From: Azospirillum oryzae
GTDB lineage: Bacteria > Pseudomonadota > Alphaproteobacteria > Azospirillales > Azospirillaceae
Assembly (NCBI RefSeq): GCF_900177515.1
Contig: NZ_FXAK01000010.1
Span: forward strand, 124,001 to 188,000
Direction: 5' to 3'
DNA length: 64,000 bases
Shown here: positions 51,601 through 58,932 of the stretch, piece by piece
Position numbering within the stretch: position 1 is the stretch's first letter
Layout: each line of letters starts with the position of its first letter
Notes under the pieces: generated by a model
What the model was told of the DNA's origin: nothing
Seen by the model: the letters and a program-made list of their open reading frames with translations, nothing else
The model's database searches: none
Program-made: the position numbers and the translations under genes

Positions 51601-54206
51601 CGCCCCTGATCGCTCCGAAGGGTGATGGGAGCGTCGCCGAGAACGGTCAGTGACGAGGCGCCGAGGATGCGGATGGAATCATTTCCGTCGTAGGCCTCGC
51701 TGGCGCTGGCGCCTCCGGTGCCGTTGACGGTGATCGCGCCGCCGGTGCTTTGCACGGTGGCCTTCTCCAGCACGACACCGACATTCTCGCCGGAATGCGA
51801 CTGGACGGAACAGGTCCAGTTGCCTTCCGGGCAGTCCCACCGGAAAATGCCGTCCCAGCCCCCTTCACCCGTCAGGATGATGGGGCCGCCCGCCGTGGTC
51901 ACAGTGCTGTCGTAGATCGAGATGCCATGGTTGCCGCCGCTCAGGTTCGAGCCGCCGGTGCCGGCCAGGGTGATGGCTCCCGCACCGCCCGTTTCGATGG
52001 TGGCGTTCTGGAGCCGTATGCCCATTCCATGATCGCTGCCGAGAAGCTGGATTTCGGGACTTCCCGAGGATCCCGGGCTGCTGGCCGCATCGCTGTCGCC
52101 GCCCGTGCCGGATATGGTGACGTCGCCGCCCGTACTGCGAAGCGTGGAACCGTCGATCAGGACACCGACATTGTCGCCGCTGTGCAGCCCGGCGGGGTCG
52201 GTCGCCACGGTGAAGCTGTTGCTGCCGCCGCTGCCGGTCAGGGCCATCCTGCCGGTCGTGGTGGTCAGTTGGCTTTGATACAGCCGGATGCCGTACATGC
52301 CTCCGCCCAGGTTTTCGCCGCCGGTCCCGTTGATCGTGATGTTGCCGGCGCCGGTTCTGACATCGGCATAGCTGAACCCGACCCCGATGCCCTGGGCGTC
52401 GTCGGAAGGAGCGGCGGCGGCGGTGGTCGATGGGGCCAGACCGCCGCCCACGATGAAGGCGCCGCCGTTGGTGGCGATGGTGACGGGGCTGGCGGAGGTT
52501 CCGGCCACCTGGACCGTGCCCTTGCCGATCCCGGTGGCGGAATTCAGCGTGACGTTCAGGGCGCCCGCGGTGGAGGTGATGCTTTTGAACACATAGATGT
52601 TGCGGTAGGCCTTCAGCGTCAGCGAGGCGTCGCCGCCGGACGATTTCAGGATGGACTGGTTGACGGTGATGTCGCCGGCCTCGGACCCGGTGGTGTCGGT
52701 CTGCAGCGTGACGCTGGTGCCGCTGTTCAGCGAGGCCTGGATCTCGGTGGCGGTGATGGTGCCGCCGGTGTCCGCCACGATGATGTTGGTCGGGTCGAGC
52801 AGCCAGGAACCGCCCTTCCCTACTCCCGCCCCCGCATCGACCCTGCCCCGCACGTGCAGCGACAGCTTGCCGGAGGTCTCGACGAAGCCGCCGTCGCCGC
52901 CGGCTGCACCGCCGCGGGCGGAGATGGCGCCGTCGAAGTGCGTGGTGCCGTCGGCCCACACCACCACCTTGCCGCCCTTGCCGCTCTGCGTGGCGTCGGC
53001 CGCGATGGTGGCGCCCTGGGCCACCATTGTGTCGGTGGAGGGCGGCACCGGCTTGCGCGCCGGGCGGATGTTGTAGCCGGCCAGCGTGGCGGCGGTCGCC
53101 TTGCCGCCCTGCACGTCGCCGCCGATCAGCACCTCCCCGCCCCCGGCGGGACCGGAAGCGTCGATGCGCGCCGTGGCCGCCAGCGTCGTGCGGTTGCCGG
53201 AGACGGTGACGGAACCGCCGGTCTGGGTGGGCCCGTTGCCGCCGGCGTCGAGCGTGCCGGACACCTCGACCTCGCCGCCGTCGCCGAGCAGGACGATGTC
53301 GCCGCCCTGCTGCTCCACCCGGCGGGCCTGCACGGTGCCGGACATGTTGACGACGCGGTCGACCAGCCCCCTGGCGGCGCTTGCCGTCATCTGCACCCGG
53401 CCGCCGTCGGCGAAGATCTTGCCGCTGTTGCTGACCAGCGCATCCACCGGCTTGCCGTTGGCGCCGACGGGACGCGCATCGGTTTTCGCATCCACCGCGA
53501 TGTTGATCTTCTGGTCGCCGAACAGGTCGACGACGAAGCGCCGGCCGGACGCCAGCGTCACCTCGCCCAGCCGGGCCTGGATGGTGCCGCGGTTGGCGAC
53601 GCCGGGGGCGACCAGCGCCGCCAGCCCCGCCTCGGCCACCGTGATGGTGCCCTCATTCTCCACCGTCGCGGTGGAACCGGCGCGGCCCTCGAACCGGTAA
53701 CGGCCGGCCATGAAGTCGTCGTTGCGGATGTCGTGGGTGGTGGCGAGCAGCCCGCCCACATCGACCTGGGCGTTCGGCCCGAACAGGATGCCGTTGGGGT
53801 TGACCAGCCAGACCTGCCCGTTGGCGGTCAGCCGCCCCAGGATCGCCGACGGGTCGGGACCGGTGACGCGGTTGAGGGTGATGGAGCCGGCGTCGGGCTG
53901 CTGGAAGTTGGTGTGCTCGCCCTCGCGGATGCCGAAGCGCTGCCAGTCGATCACCGCCCTGGAGGTCGACTGGATGACATCGAGCCGGCCGGGGGCGGTC
54001 GACTGGATGGTGGCGGCGCCGTCGGTGACCACGCCGCCTTCGGGATTGGCCAGGGCCGGGAGGGGCAGGGCCGGAGTCAGTGGGAGGGAGGTGATCGCGG
54101 CGACGATCGCGAAGCGGGCCGCACCCGCCAGCGCCGTGCTGTGGCGCAACGCCGTCCGGTGCCGCGCCATGCCGAACACCCCTGATACTCGCATCACCGA
54201 TCCCAT
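48633..54206 (-). CDS. Filamentous-haemagglutinin-type secreted protein with C-terminal caspase-like peptidase domain
   Basis: The protein is 1857 aa. N-terminal signal (MARHRTALRHSTALAGAARF, then AIVAAITSLPLTP; starts at 54206, 54194 and 54170 are all possible). Residues about 54-250 form a TPS/FHA secretion domain (WLVNPNGILFGPNAQVDVGG, NPNGIL motif). Hundreds of beta-helix repeats with Gly/Thr-rich TGGAxTxxGTGG rungs follow. A polyproline run (about 1150-1170) and a Thr/Pro/Gly linker come next. The caspase-like p20 domain (about 1620-1857) has H1697 in YYAGHGYE and C1747 in SDSCYSG, an intact His-Cys dyad, with QRRSVMALSSGGDEP. No TpsB transporter or inhibitor is visible nearby. Target unknown. 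Confidence 0.88.
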   Translation of the reverse strand: MGSVMRVSGVFGMARHRTALRHSTALAGAARFAIVAAITSLPLTPALPLPALANPEGGVVTDGAATIQSTAPGRLDVIQSTSRAVIDWQRFGIREGEHTNFQQPDAGSITLNRVTGPDPSAILGRLTANGQVWLVNPNGILFGPNAQVDVGGLLATTHDIRNDDFMAGRYRFEGRAGSTATVENEGTITVAEAGLAALVAPGVANRGTIQARLGEVTLASGRRFVVDLFGDQKINIAVDAKTDARPVGANGKPVDALVSNSGKIFADGGRVQMTASAARGLVDRVVNMSGTVQARRVEQQGGDIVLLGDGGEVEVSGTLDAGGNGPTQTGGSVTVSGNRTTLAATARIDASGPAGGGEVLIGGDVQGGKATAATLAGYNIRPARKPVPPSTDTMVAQGATIAADATQSGKGGKVVVWADGTTHFDGAISARGGAAGGDGGFVETSGKLSLHVRGRVDAGAGVGKGGSWLLDPTNIIVADTGGTITATEIQASLNSGTSVTLQTDTTGSEAGDITVNQSILKSSGGDASLTLKAYRNIYVFKSITSTAGALNVTLNSATGIGKGTVQVAGTSASPVTIATNGGAFIVGGGLAPSTTAAAAPSDDAQGIGVGFSYADVRTGAGNITINGTGGENLGGGMYGIRLYQSQLTTTTGRMALTGSGGSNSFTVATDPAGLHSGDNVGVLIDGSTLRSTGGDVTISGTGGDSDAASSPGSSGSPEIQLLGSDHGMGIRLQNATIETGGAGAITLAGTGGSNLSGGNHGISIYDSTVTTAGGPIILTGEGGWDGIFRWDCPEGNWTCSVQSHSGENVGVVLEKATVQSTGGAITVNGTGGASASEAYDGNDSIRILGASSLTVLGDAPITLRSDQGRRSDILLELSALSSHAGSLTIDAGQNLIMDHATLASGREASLKAGEDIEFVNGTLTTGGAPVVLNSYRDSYGGGSLLLDHSSIQTLGGAITLGGGEDPLLSPATGNWTSTAGVTLDTSTLASGGGAISIRGEGSGYDNEGHGVSIIGASTIDSGTGKIAIRGKALSYYGWNAGVLIASADGGNPVVRSGSSASDAILIDGDATEADADEAWGVKIQGSATIASSGGIAITGKAGASAVTYDVAGIGLDADTGGSIRIAAGGGEVSLQGTAGTGEKATALYSNGDVVISSSPPPPPPPPPPPPPPPPPPVTPPVTPPVTPPITDDPTTPTTPTTPTTPTTPTTPGTDGGDGTGTPTTGTDTSGTDTGGTGTTSPSTTPSTATGSSTVQTVLQTVAQIASTPTGTTATGSTATNTGTTTGTTTSPSTGSPTTAATPQTFLAALEQGTGQGTGQETAQGTGQGGQSSGGTQPAGNGPTSPPPPPAPATVVLPSGRSVTFTAEATQAYASGATLSQPGPQLLAAPQVQAAAGSLIQAAGSGGMVQAVTSLSTGSLSLPEQRAVLASVPVPTLIGGLTASGDPVAVRVGGILQNSASGQPGGYAQVRAAVTQANLPPQVARTYLAMVQRVEREQRTQAFAGALRQLVANPRAADMFGRPTAASAPPSLQQARGGRTRGGSMTLRGIVADSANLAEARVNGRWVFIDEKGQFRTSIPVEPGATEATLTMTDEAGKTTEQRIAIDSATASPDPAAPPKPRKIALMIAVDSYRDGAIPALATPEADIKAVAQALNDHLGYETRTLRNPTKAQIGEALRKLGREVGEQDQVMVYYAGHGYELAETGTGYWLPADAETTSARNWVSNNDIGRFLSRMPAKHVMVVSDSCYSGAFTKEQKIDASRLASEQEIRQRRSVMALSSGGDEPVADGEVNSPFAVALKKRVLALPKDSNGYSLYQEVRADVTSEAPQTPQYGVIRTAGYDEGGDFILDLPDRAMN

Positions 54207-54263
54207 CCTCTCGCCGCCCCGGAAATCCGAAGGGAAGGCAATACGCTGTCGTAAACCAATGGA

Positions 54264-54329
54264 TACGAAACATTTTAGCGACCGGACGGCTGCACGGAAA
54301 TACCGAAAGTGGTGACGGAATGTTTCGTA
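54264..54329. repeat. 11-bp inverted repeat in the parA upstream region
   Basis: TACGAAACATT (54264-54274) and AATGTTTCGTA (54319-54329) are perfect inverted copies 44 bp apart, near the start of the caspase-fusion gene. Confidence 0.6.
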
Positions 54330-54366
54330 CCGGCAACAGAGTGGGGGCTTGCCGTCGCACCGGAAG

Positions 54367-54380
54367 CGTTACCGGTAACG
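54367..54380. promoter_or_regulatory. Palindrome CGTTACCGGTAACG, copy 1
   Basis: Perfect 14-bp palindrome, with an identical copy 43 bp downstream and a CGGTAACGG half-site at 54386-54394. Candidate binding site for the parA-linked DNA-binding partner. Confidence 0.6.
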
Positions 54381-54409
54381 GATGTCGGTAACGGACCTGC
54401 GGCGGCAGG

Positions 54410-54423
54410 CGTTACCGGTAACG
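54410..54423. promoter_or_regulatory. Palindrome CGTTACCGGTAACG, copy 2
   Basis: The second perfect 14-bp copy, 126 bp upstream of the parA start. The two centres are 43 bp apart, about four helical turns, so both would face the same side of the helix. Confidence 0.6.
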
Positions 54424-54548
54424 GTTTTCGCGGTACAGAGACGGCCTATTTCCATGGCGCAGGTATCGCCTTTGCCCTTTCGAGCCGGCCGCCGATCCGC
54501 TAATAAGAAGGCCATCAAGTAGACTGGCACGCGATGCAGGGGAAACAG

Positions 54549-55301
54549 ATGGCCGATCCGACCGCCGTCGCCACGAGGAAGTCTGCGGGCAAATCGACAG
54601 GTAAATCAAGCGGCAGACAGGCGGCCCAAGGCGCCGGAGAGCCGGTAAAGCCAGCCGCGCCGAAGCCCGCGCGTTGGGTGGTGTACAGTGCGCCGAAGGG
54701 CGGCACCGGCAAGACCACCAGCTGCAAGAACACCGCCGTCGCCGCGGCCAAGGACGGCATGCGGGTGGCGACGCTGGATTTCGATCCGCAGCGCACGCTG
54801 GGGCAGTGGCACGAGCTGCGCCGGCCGCACGACGTGGCGGCCATCGACCATTATGAAGGGACGCTGGACGAGATCGACGCCGCGCTGGCCCAGATCGACC
54901 CCGCCCGCTATGACGTGGTGTTCATCGACACGCCGCCGTCGGTGGAGCTGTACCCGGAGGCGACCAAGATCCTGCTGCGCCGGGCCGATCTGGTGCTGGT
55001 GCCGACCGGGGTCGGGCGTTTCGACAAGATGAGCGTCATCCCCTGGATGGAGTTCCTGCGCGATTACGGCCGCCCCGCCGCCTTCCTGCTGAACCGGGTC
55101 AAGCGCCGGTCGGTCAGCCTGCGCGAGGCCAAGCTGGAGCTGGGCCGGGTCGGCCGGCTGGTGCCGCACGAGGTGCCGGACATCGAGGACATGCACCGGG
55201 TCGACGATGTCGGCTGTTCCATCGTCGATGTCGGATCGGTCAACGGCGCCGACGAATGCCTGGGCGCCTGGTACTTCATCCGGCACGAGCTGGGGATCTG
55301 A
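54549..55301 (+). CDS. parA: ParA-family partition ATPase
   Basis: The protein is 250 aa from ATG 54549, preceded by GGGGA at 5-bp spacing. It has a 40-residue basic Ala/Lys/Ser tail, then the deviant Walker A KGGTGKTT (50-57) and LDFDPQRTLGQWHE. The switch region is FIDTPPSVELYPEATKILLR, followed by VLVPTGVGRFDKM. It would power segregation of a replicon with a DNA-binding partner, here the gene immediately downstream (2 nt gap). It is 44 kb from repA, unlike classical rep/par cassettes. ParA-like enzymes can also position other cargo. Confidence 0.88.
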   Translation: MADPTAVATRKSAGKSTGKSSGRQAAQGAGEPVKPAAPKPARWVVYSAPKGGTGKTTSCKNTAVAAAKDGMRVATLDFDPQRTLGQWHELRRPHDVAAIDHYEGTLDEIDAALAQIDPARYDVVFIDTPPSVELYPEATKILLRRADLVLVPTGVGRFDKMSVIPWMEFLRDYGRPAAFLLNRVKRRSVSLREAKLELGRVGRLVPHEVPDIEDMHRVDDVGCSIVDVGSVNGADECLGAWYFIRHELGI

Positions 55302-55303
55302 AG

Positions 55304-56041
55304 ATGGCGAATGTGAAGTCCTTCATGAAGAAGGTGGCGGAGCAGGGCAAGGCCGCTCCCCCGCCGGCGGCCAAGCCGGAGGTAGCGTCTACCCCTGTGC
55401 GGTCAGGGACGGCGGTGGCGCCGTCGAAGGCGGACCGCCGGGCGTCCGACATCAGCGACGCCATCGTGCCCTGCCACACCCGGCAGGAATTCGCGCAGGA
55501 AATCCGCTATCACTGGAACCGCAGCCGCAAGGAATTCCTGTCGATCGGCCGGTATCTGAACCGCGCCAAGGAAATCCTGCCGCATGGCGACTTCGAGGCG
55601 ATGATCGAGAGCGACATGCCGTTCTCGGTCGAAACCGCCTTCCGGTTCCGTGCGGTGGCGGAGGCGGTGGACACCGGCCGGCTGTCGCTGGAGGTGCTGC
55701 CGGGGGCGGAAAGCGTCGCCTACCAGATCGTCACCATGACGCCGGACGAGCTGGAGCGCGCCAAGGCACAGGGGCTGATCCGTCCGGACGTGACCCGCCG
55801 CCAGCTGATCGACTTCAAGCGGTCGCTGCGCCCGCCGAAGGACGTGACGCCGAACGATCGGCGCCGGCAGCTGATGGCCGAATATGCCCGGCTGCGCGCC
55901 CGTATGGCGGAGGTCCGCGACGAGCTGCGCCGCGACCATGGCATCGATCCGGAGCATGACCATGGCCGGTCCGGCCGCACCGGCGTCACCATCGACGTCG
56001 AGGCGGAGGACATCGGTCCCGAGGCGGATGGCGAGGCCTGA
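55304..56041 (+). CDS. DUF3102-like putative DNA-binding partner of ParA
   Basis: The protein is 245 aa, not a canonical ParB. Residues about 55-150 match the DUF3102 style: EIRYHWNRSRKEFLSIGRYL, NRAKEILPHGDFEAMIESDM and PFSVETAFRFRAVAEAVDTG, with HTH-like spacing. A basic helix (TRRQLIDFKRSLRPPKDVT) and an acidic C-terminus (about 205-245) follow. Its ATG is 2 nt after the parA stop, so the two are co-translated. Role inferred: binds a centromere-like site, perhaps the palindromes at 54367/54410, and loads or stimulates ParA. Confidence 0.62.
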   Translation: MANVKSFMKKVAEQGKAAPPPAAKPEVASTPVRSGTAVAPSKADRRASDISDAIVPCHTRQEFAQEIRYHWNRSRKEFLSIGRYLNRAKEILPHGDFEAMIESDMPFSVETAFRFRAVAEAVDTGRLSLEVLPGAESVAYQIVTMTPDELERAKAQGLIRPDVTRRQLIDFKRSLRPPKDVTPNDRRRQLMAEYARLRARMAEVRDELRRDHGIDPEHDHGRSGRTGVTIDVEAEDIGPEADGEA

Positions 56042-56048
56042 CCCGGCT

Positions 56049-56666
56049 TCAGTGGCCGTGCGACGAATGGGGGGCGATGCCGTTCCGGCTGCCGCTGCGG
56101 CCGGGGGAGGAGCCGCCGCTCAGCAGGTCGGTCAGCGCGCCGAAGTCGCGCTGGAAATTGCCGAAGAAATCGACGCTGCCGCCATTGCGGGACGCCCGCG
56201 CGGCGGAGGCCGTCGTCTCGTGGGCCTCGCTGTGGCTGGATCGGCGGCTGGCGCTGCGGGTATGACGCTTGGGGACCTTCGGCTTGCGCAGCGGCGTGAC
56301 CGCCGGCGGGGGAGGGCCATCCGGTAAAGCGGCGGTTTCCGGTGCACTGGCGAAGGCGTCGTTGCACAGGCCGCTGTCGGCCGCCCGCTCCAGGCGGTTG
56401 GGATCGAGAATCCAGCAGTCGAGGGCGTCGGTCTGCGGCCGCTTCGGCGCCTGTATGGCCACCGCGACCGGCTTTGCCGGGGCGGACGCCACCGGTTCCG
56501 GAGGAGCGGGGGCGGGCAGGGGGCTGGCGGTCTCCGGCGCATACAGCAGCGGTTCCGCGGCAGCCGGTCCCGCTACGGAATTTGCGCAAAGGGCGGCAAG
56601 CAGGGCCGCGAGTGCCGCCGCCATCACCATCCCGCTTCCGGTCGTCGTCCGACCCTCGCCCGGCAT
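56049..56666 (-). CDS. Hypothetical secreted or periplasmic protein
   Basis: The protein is 205 aa with an N-terminal signal-like segment (MVMAAALAALLAALCANSVA, cleavage near PAAA-EP). The remainder is Pro/Ala-rich, then basic Ser/Arg/His-rich. One Cys-Trp pair (LDCWILDPNRLERAADSGLC) suggests a small folded core. No family recognised. It ends 7 bp from the convergent DUF3102-like gene and is divergent from a LysR gene. Confidence 0.55.
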   Translation of the reverse strand: MPGEGRTTTGSGMVMAAALAALLAALCANSVAGPAAAEPLLYAPETASPLPAPAPPEPVASAPAKPVAVAIQAPKRPQTDALDCWILDPNRLERAADSGLCNDAFASAPETAALPDGPPPPAVTPLRKPKVPKRHTRSASRRSSHSEAHETTASAARASRNGGSVDFFGNFQRDFGALTDLLSGGSSPGRSGSRNGIAPHSSHGH

Positions 56667-56931
56667 CCTCCGCCCTTTCGATCATCGCGCTCGCGTCTCT
56701 CAACAGATAAACGCATCAGCGCGCCTGTTCGTCCGCGCGAAATGGGGGCGGTGTCCGGGAGACGCGGTACTCCTTCCGGGCGGGCTCTTTCGGCGGTGGG
56801 GCTGGCCCCGAATTCTGGCGCGGGGTGCGGCTTTGTCGCAGGGGTGGGTTGGCGCTCTTGTCAGGCGGGCGGGTTGGTGGGACAGTTCGGCCCCTGTTTC
56901 CCCAGCGAGAATGGACGGCGGCGCCGGCGAC

Positions 56932-57837
56932 ATGGCCGATTTCAACTGGAACGACCTGCGCTTTTTCCTGGCGGTGGCCCGGGCCGGCACGCTGACCACG
57001 GCGGCCCAGCGCCTGCGTGCCGATCACACCACGGTCAGCCGCCGCATCACCGCGCTGGAGGATGCGCTGCGCGTCACCCTGTTCGAGCGCCGGCCCAGCG
57101 GCTTTACCCTGACGCCGCAGGGCGAGCGGTTGAAACAGACGGCGGAGGTGATGGAGAGCGCGGCGCTGCTGGCGCAGGGGATGGTCGCCGACGGCGATCT
57201 GGCGCTCGCCGGCGCGGTCAGGATCGGGGCGCCGGACGGCTTCGGCAGCTGTTTCCTGGCGCCGCGGATCGGGGCGCTCTGCGAACGCCATCCGGAGCTG
57301 GAGGTGCAGCTGGTCGCCATGCCGCGCGTCTTCAGCCTGTCCAAGCGCGAGGCCGACATCGCCATCAGCCTGTCGCGCCCGCAGGAAGGGCGGCTCTATG
57401 CGCGGAAACTGACCGATTACCGGCTGGGTCTGTACGGCACCTCCGCCTATCTGGAGGCGCGGCCACCGATCCGCAGCCGCGCCGACCTGCGCGGCCATTC
57501 CTTCATCGGCTACATCGACGACCTGATCTTCGCGCCCGAGCTGGACTATGTCGAGACGATCGGGGAGGTGGCGCCGCGGATCAAGAGCAGCAGCCTCGTC
57601 GCCCAGCTGAAGGCGACGCTGGCGGGGGCGGGGCTGTGCATGCTGCCGGCCTTCATCGCGGCCGGCGAGCCGGATTTGGTGCAGGTCTTGCCGGAGGAGG
57701 TGACGATCACCCGGTCCTTCTGGCTGATCGTGCATGAGGATCTGCGCTCGCTGGCGCGGATTTCGATGACCGCCGACTATATCGCCGATCTGGTGCGGCG
57801 GGAGCAGGCGCTGTTCCTGCCCCCGCCGACCATTTGA
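56932..57837 (+). CDS. LysR-family transcriptional regulator
   Basis: The protein is 301 aa from ATG 56932; ATG 56911 adds seven residues. Winged HTH: MADFNWNDLRFFLAVARAGT and LTTAAQRLRADHTTVSRRIT, with a HTTVSRRI recognition helix typical of the subgroup. The effector domain has VRIGAPDGFGSCFLAPRIGA and KATLAGAGLCMLPAFIA. It ends only 15 bp from the convergent mmsB gene, so control of valine catabolism is plausible, but it is not divergent from it. A promoter is expected between 56667 and 56931. Confidence 0.88.
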   Translation: MADFNWNDLRFFLAVARAGTLTTAAQRLRADHTTVSRRITALEDALRVTLFERRPSGFTLTPQGERLKQTAEVMESAALLAQGMVADGDLALAGAVRIGAPDGFGSCFLAPRIGALCERHPELEVQLVAMPRVFSLSKREADIAISLSRPQEGRLYARKLTDYRLGLYGTSAYLEARPPIRSRADLRGHSFIGYIDDLIFAPELDYVETIGEVAPRIKSSSLVAQLKATLAGAGLCMLPAFIAAGEPDLVQVLPEEVTITRSFWLIVHEDLRSLARISMTADYIADLVRREQALFLPPPTI

Positions 57838-57852
57838 TTGGCCGCAGCCTGA

Positions 57853-58734
57853 TTACCCTTCGCCGCGCAGCATGCGGATGATGCCGGAGAAGTCGGTGCC
57901 GCCTTCGCCTTGCGCGTTCATCATGGCGTAGAGCTGCGCCGCCGCCGCGCCCAGCGGGGTGGGGGCGCCGGCGCTCTGCGCCGCTTCCTGGGCCAGCTTC
58001 AGGTCCTTCAGCATCAGCGCCGCCGCGAAACCGGGCTGGTAGTCGCGGTTGGCCGGGCTGGCCGGCACCGGGCCGGGGACCGGGCAATAGCTGGTCAGCG
58101 ACCAGCACTGGCCCGAGGAGGTGGACGACACGTCGAACAGCGCCTGATGCGACAGGCCGAGCTTTTCCGCCAGGACGAAGGCCTCGCAGACGCCGATCAT
58201 CGAGATGCCGAGGATCATGTTGTTGCAGATCTTCGCCGCCTGACCGGCACCGGCGCCGCCGCAATGGACGATCTTCTTGCCCATGGCTTCCAGGATCGGG
58301 CGGGCGCGCTCGAAGGCGTCGGCTTCGCCGCCGGCCATGAAGGTCAGCGTGCCGGCCGACGCACCGCCGACGCCGCCCGACACCGGCGCGTCGAGCGAGG
58401 CGGCGCCTTGCTCCGCCGCCAGGGCGTGCGCCTTGCGGGCGGAATCGACGTCGATGGTCGAGCAGTCGATCAGCAGCGTGCCCGGCCGGGACACCGGCAC
58501 GATGTCGCCATAGACGCCCAGCACATGGCGGCCGCCTGGCAGCATGGTGATGACCACCTCCGCCGCCGCGGCGATGGCCGCGGGCGATTCGCCGATGGTG
58601 ACGCCGGCCGCCTTGGCCGCGTCGATGGCGGCCGGCACGAGGTCGTAGCCCACCACCTGATGCCCCGCCTTCACGAGGTTCGCGGCCATCGGGCCGCCCA
58701 TGTTGCCCAATCCGATGAAACCGATCACCGCCAT
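57853..58734 (-). CDS. mmsB: 3-hydroxyisobutyrate dehydrogenase
   Basis: NAD-dependent enzyme of valine degradation, making methylmalonate semialdehyde from 3-hydroxyisobutyrate. 293 aa. The N-terminal Rossmann motif is FIGLGNMGGPMAANLVKAGH, the substrate loop is DAPVSGGVGGASAGTLTFM, and the catalytic lysine is in GQAAKICNNMIL (K near residue 169). Downstream of the acyl-CoA dehydrogenase gene with a composite REP-like element in the 198-bp gap. Same-strand order mmsA, acyl-CoA dehydrogenase, mmsB. Confidence 0.94.
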   Translation of the reverse strand: MAVIGFIGLGNMGGPMAANLVKAGHQVVGYDLVPAAIDAAKAAGVTIGESPAAIAAAAEVVITMLPGGRHVLGVYGDIVPVSRPGTLLIDCSTIDVDSARKAHALAAEQGAASLDAPVSGGVGGASAGTLTFMAGGEADAFERARPILEAMGKKIVHCGGAGAGQAAKICNNMILGISMIGVCEAFVLAEKLGLSHQALFDVSSTSSGQCWSLTSYCPVPGPVPASPANRDYQPGFAAALMLKDLKLAQEAAQSAGAPTPLGAAAAQLYAMMNAQGEGGTDFSGIIRMLRGEG

Positions 58735-58768
58735 CGTCGCGTCTCCCGTTGCTTTGGTTTTTATATCG

Positions 58769-58920
58769 CCCTCTCCCGCCCCGGGAGAGGGAGGGGACCC
58801 GCCGGAGGCGGGGAGGGTGAGGGGGAATGCAAGTAACCATGCGGTTCGGAATTCTTGCGCTGCCCCTCACCCTTCCCATGCTCCGCATGGGCCCCTTCCC
58901 TCTCCCGGGGCGGGAGAGGG
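58769..58920. repeat. Composite REP-like element in valine operon gap 1
   Basis: It has 'ccctctcccgccccgggagaggg' arms, inner stems CCCGCCggaGGCGGG and CCCATGctccGCATGGG, and core 'tgcaagtaaccatgcggttc'. It fills most of the mmsB-acyl-CoA dehydrogenase gap. Confidence 0.85.
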
Positions 58921-58932
58921 AAACAATCCTCG

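Larger units (their letters stand above)
54207..54548. other. Palindrome-rich divergent region upstream of parA
   Basis: The 342 bp between the caspase-fusion gene and parA contain an 11-bp inverted repeat pair, two CGTTACCGGTAACG palindromes and a CGGTAACGG half-site. It is less GC-rich than its surroundings. Possible partition site (centromere) or autoregulatory operator. Confidence 0.6.

Noticed and set aside
51750..54185. 811-codon plus-strand frame
   Set aside because: Antisense to the FHA/beta-helix part of the caspase-fusion gene; no family features.
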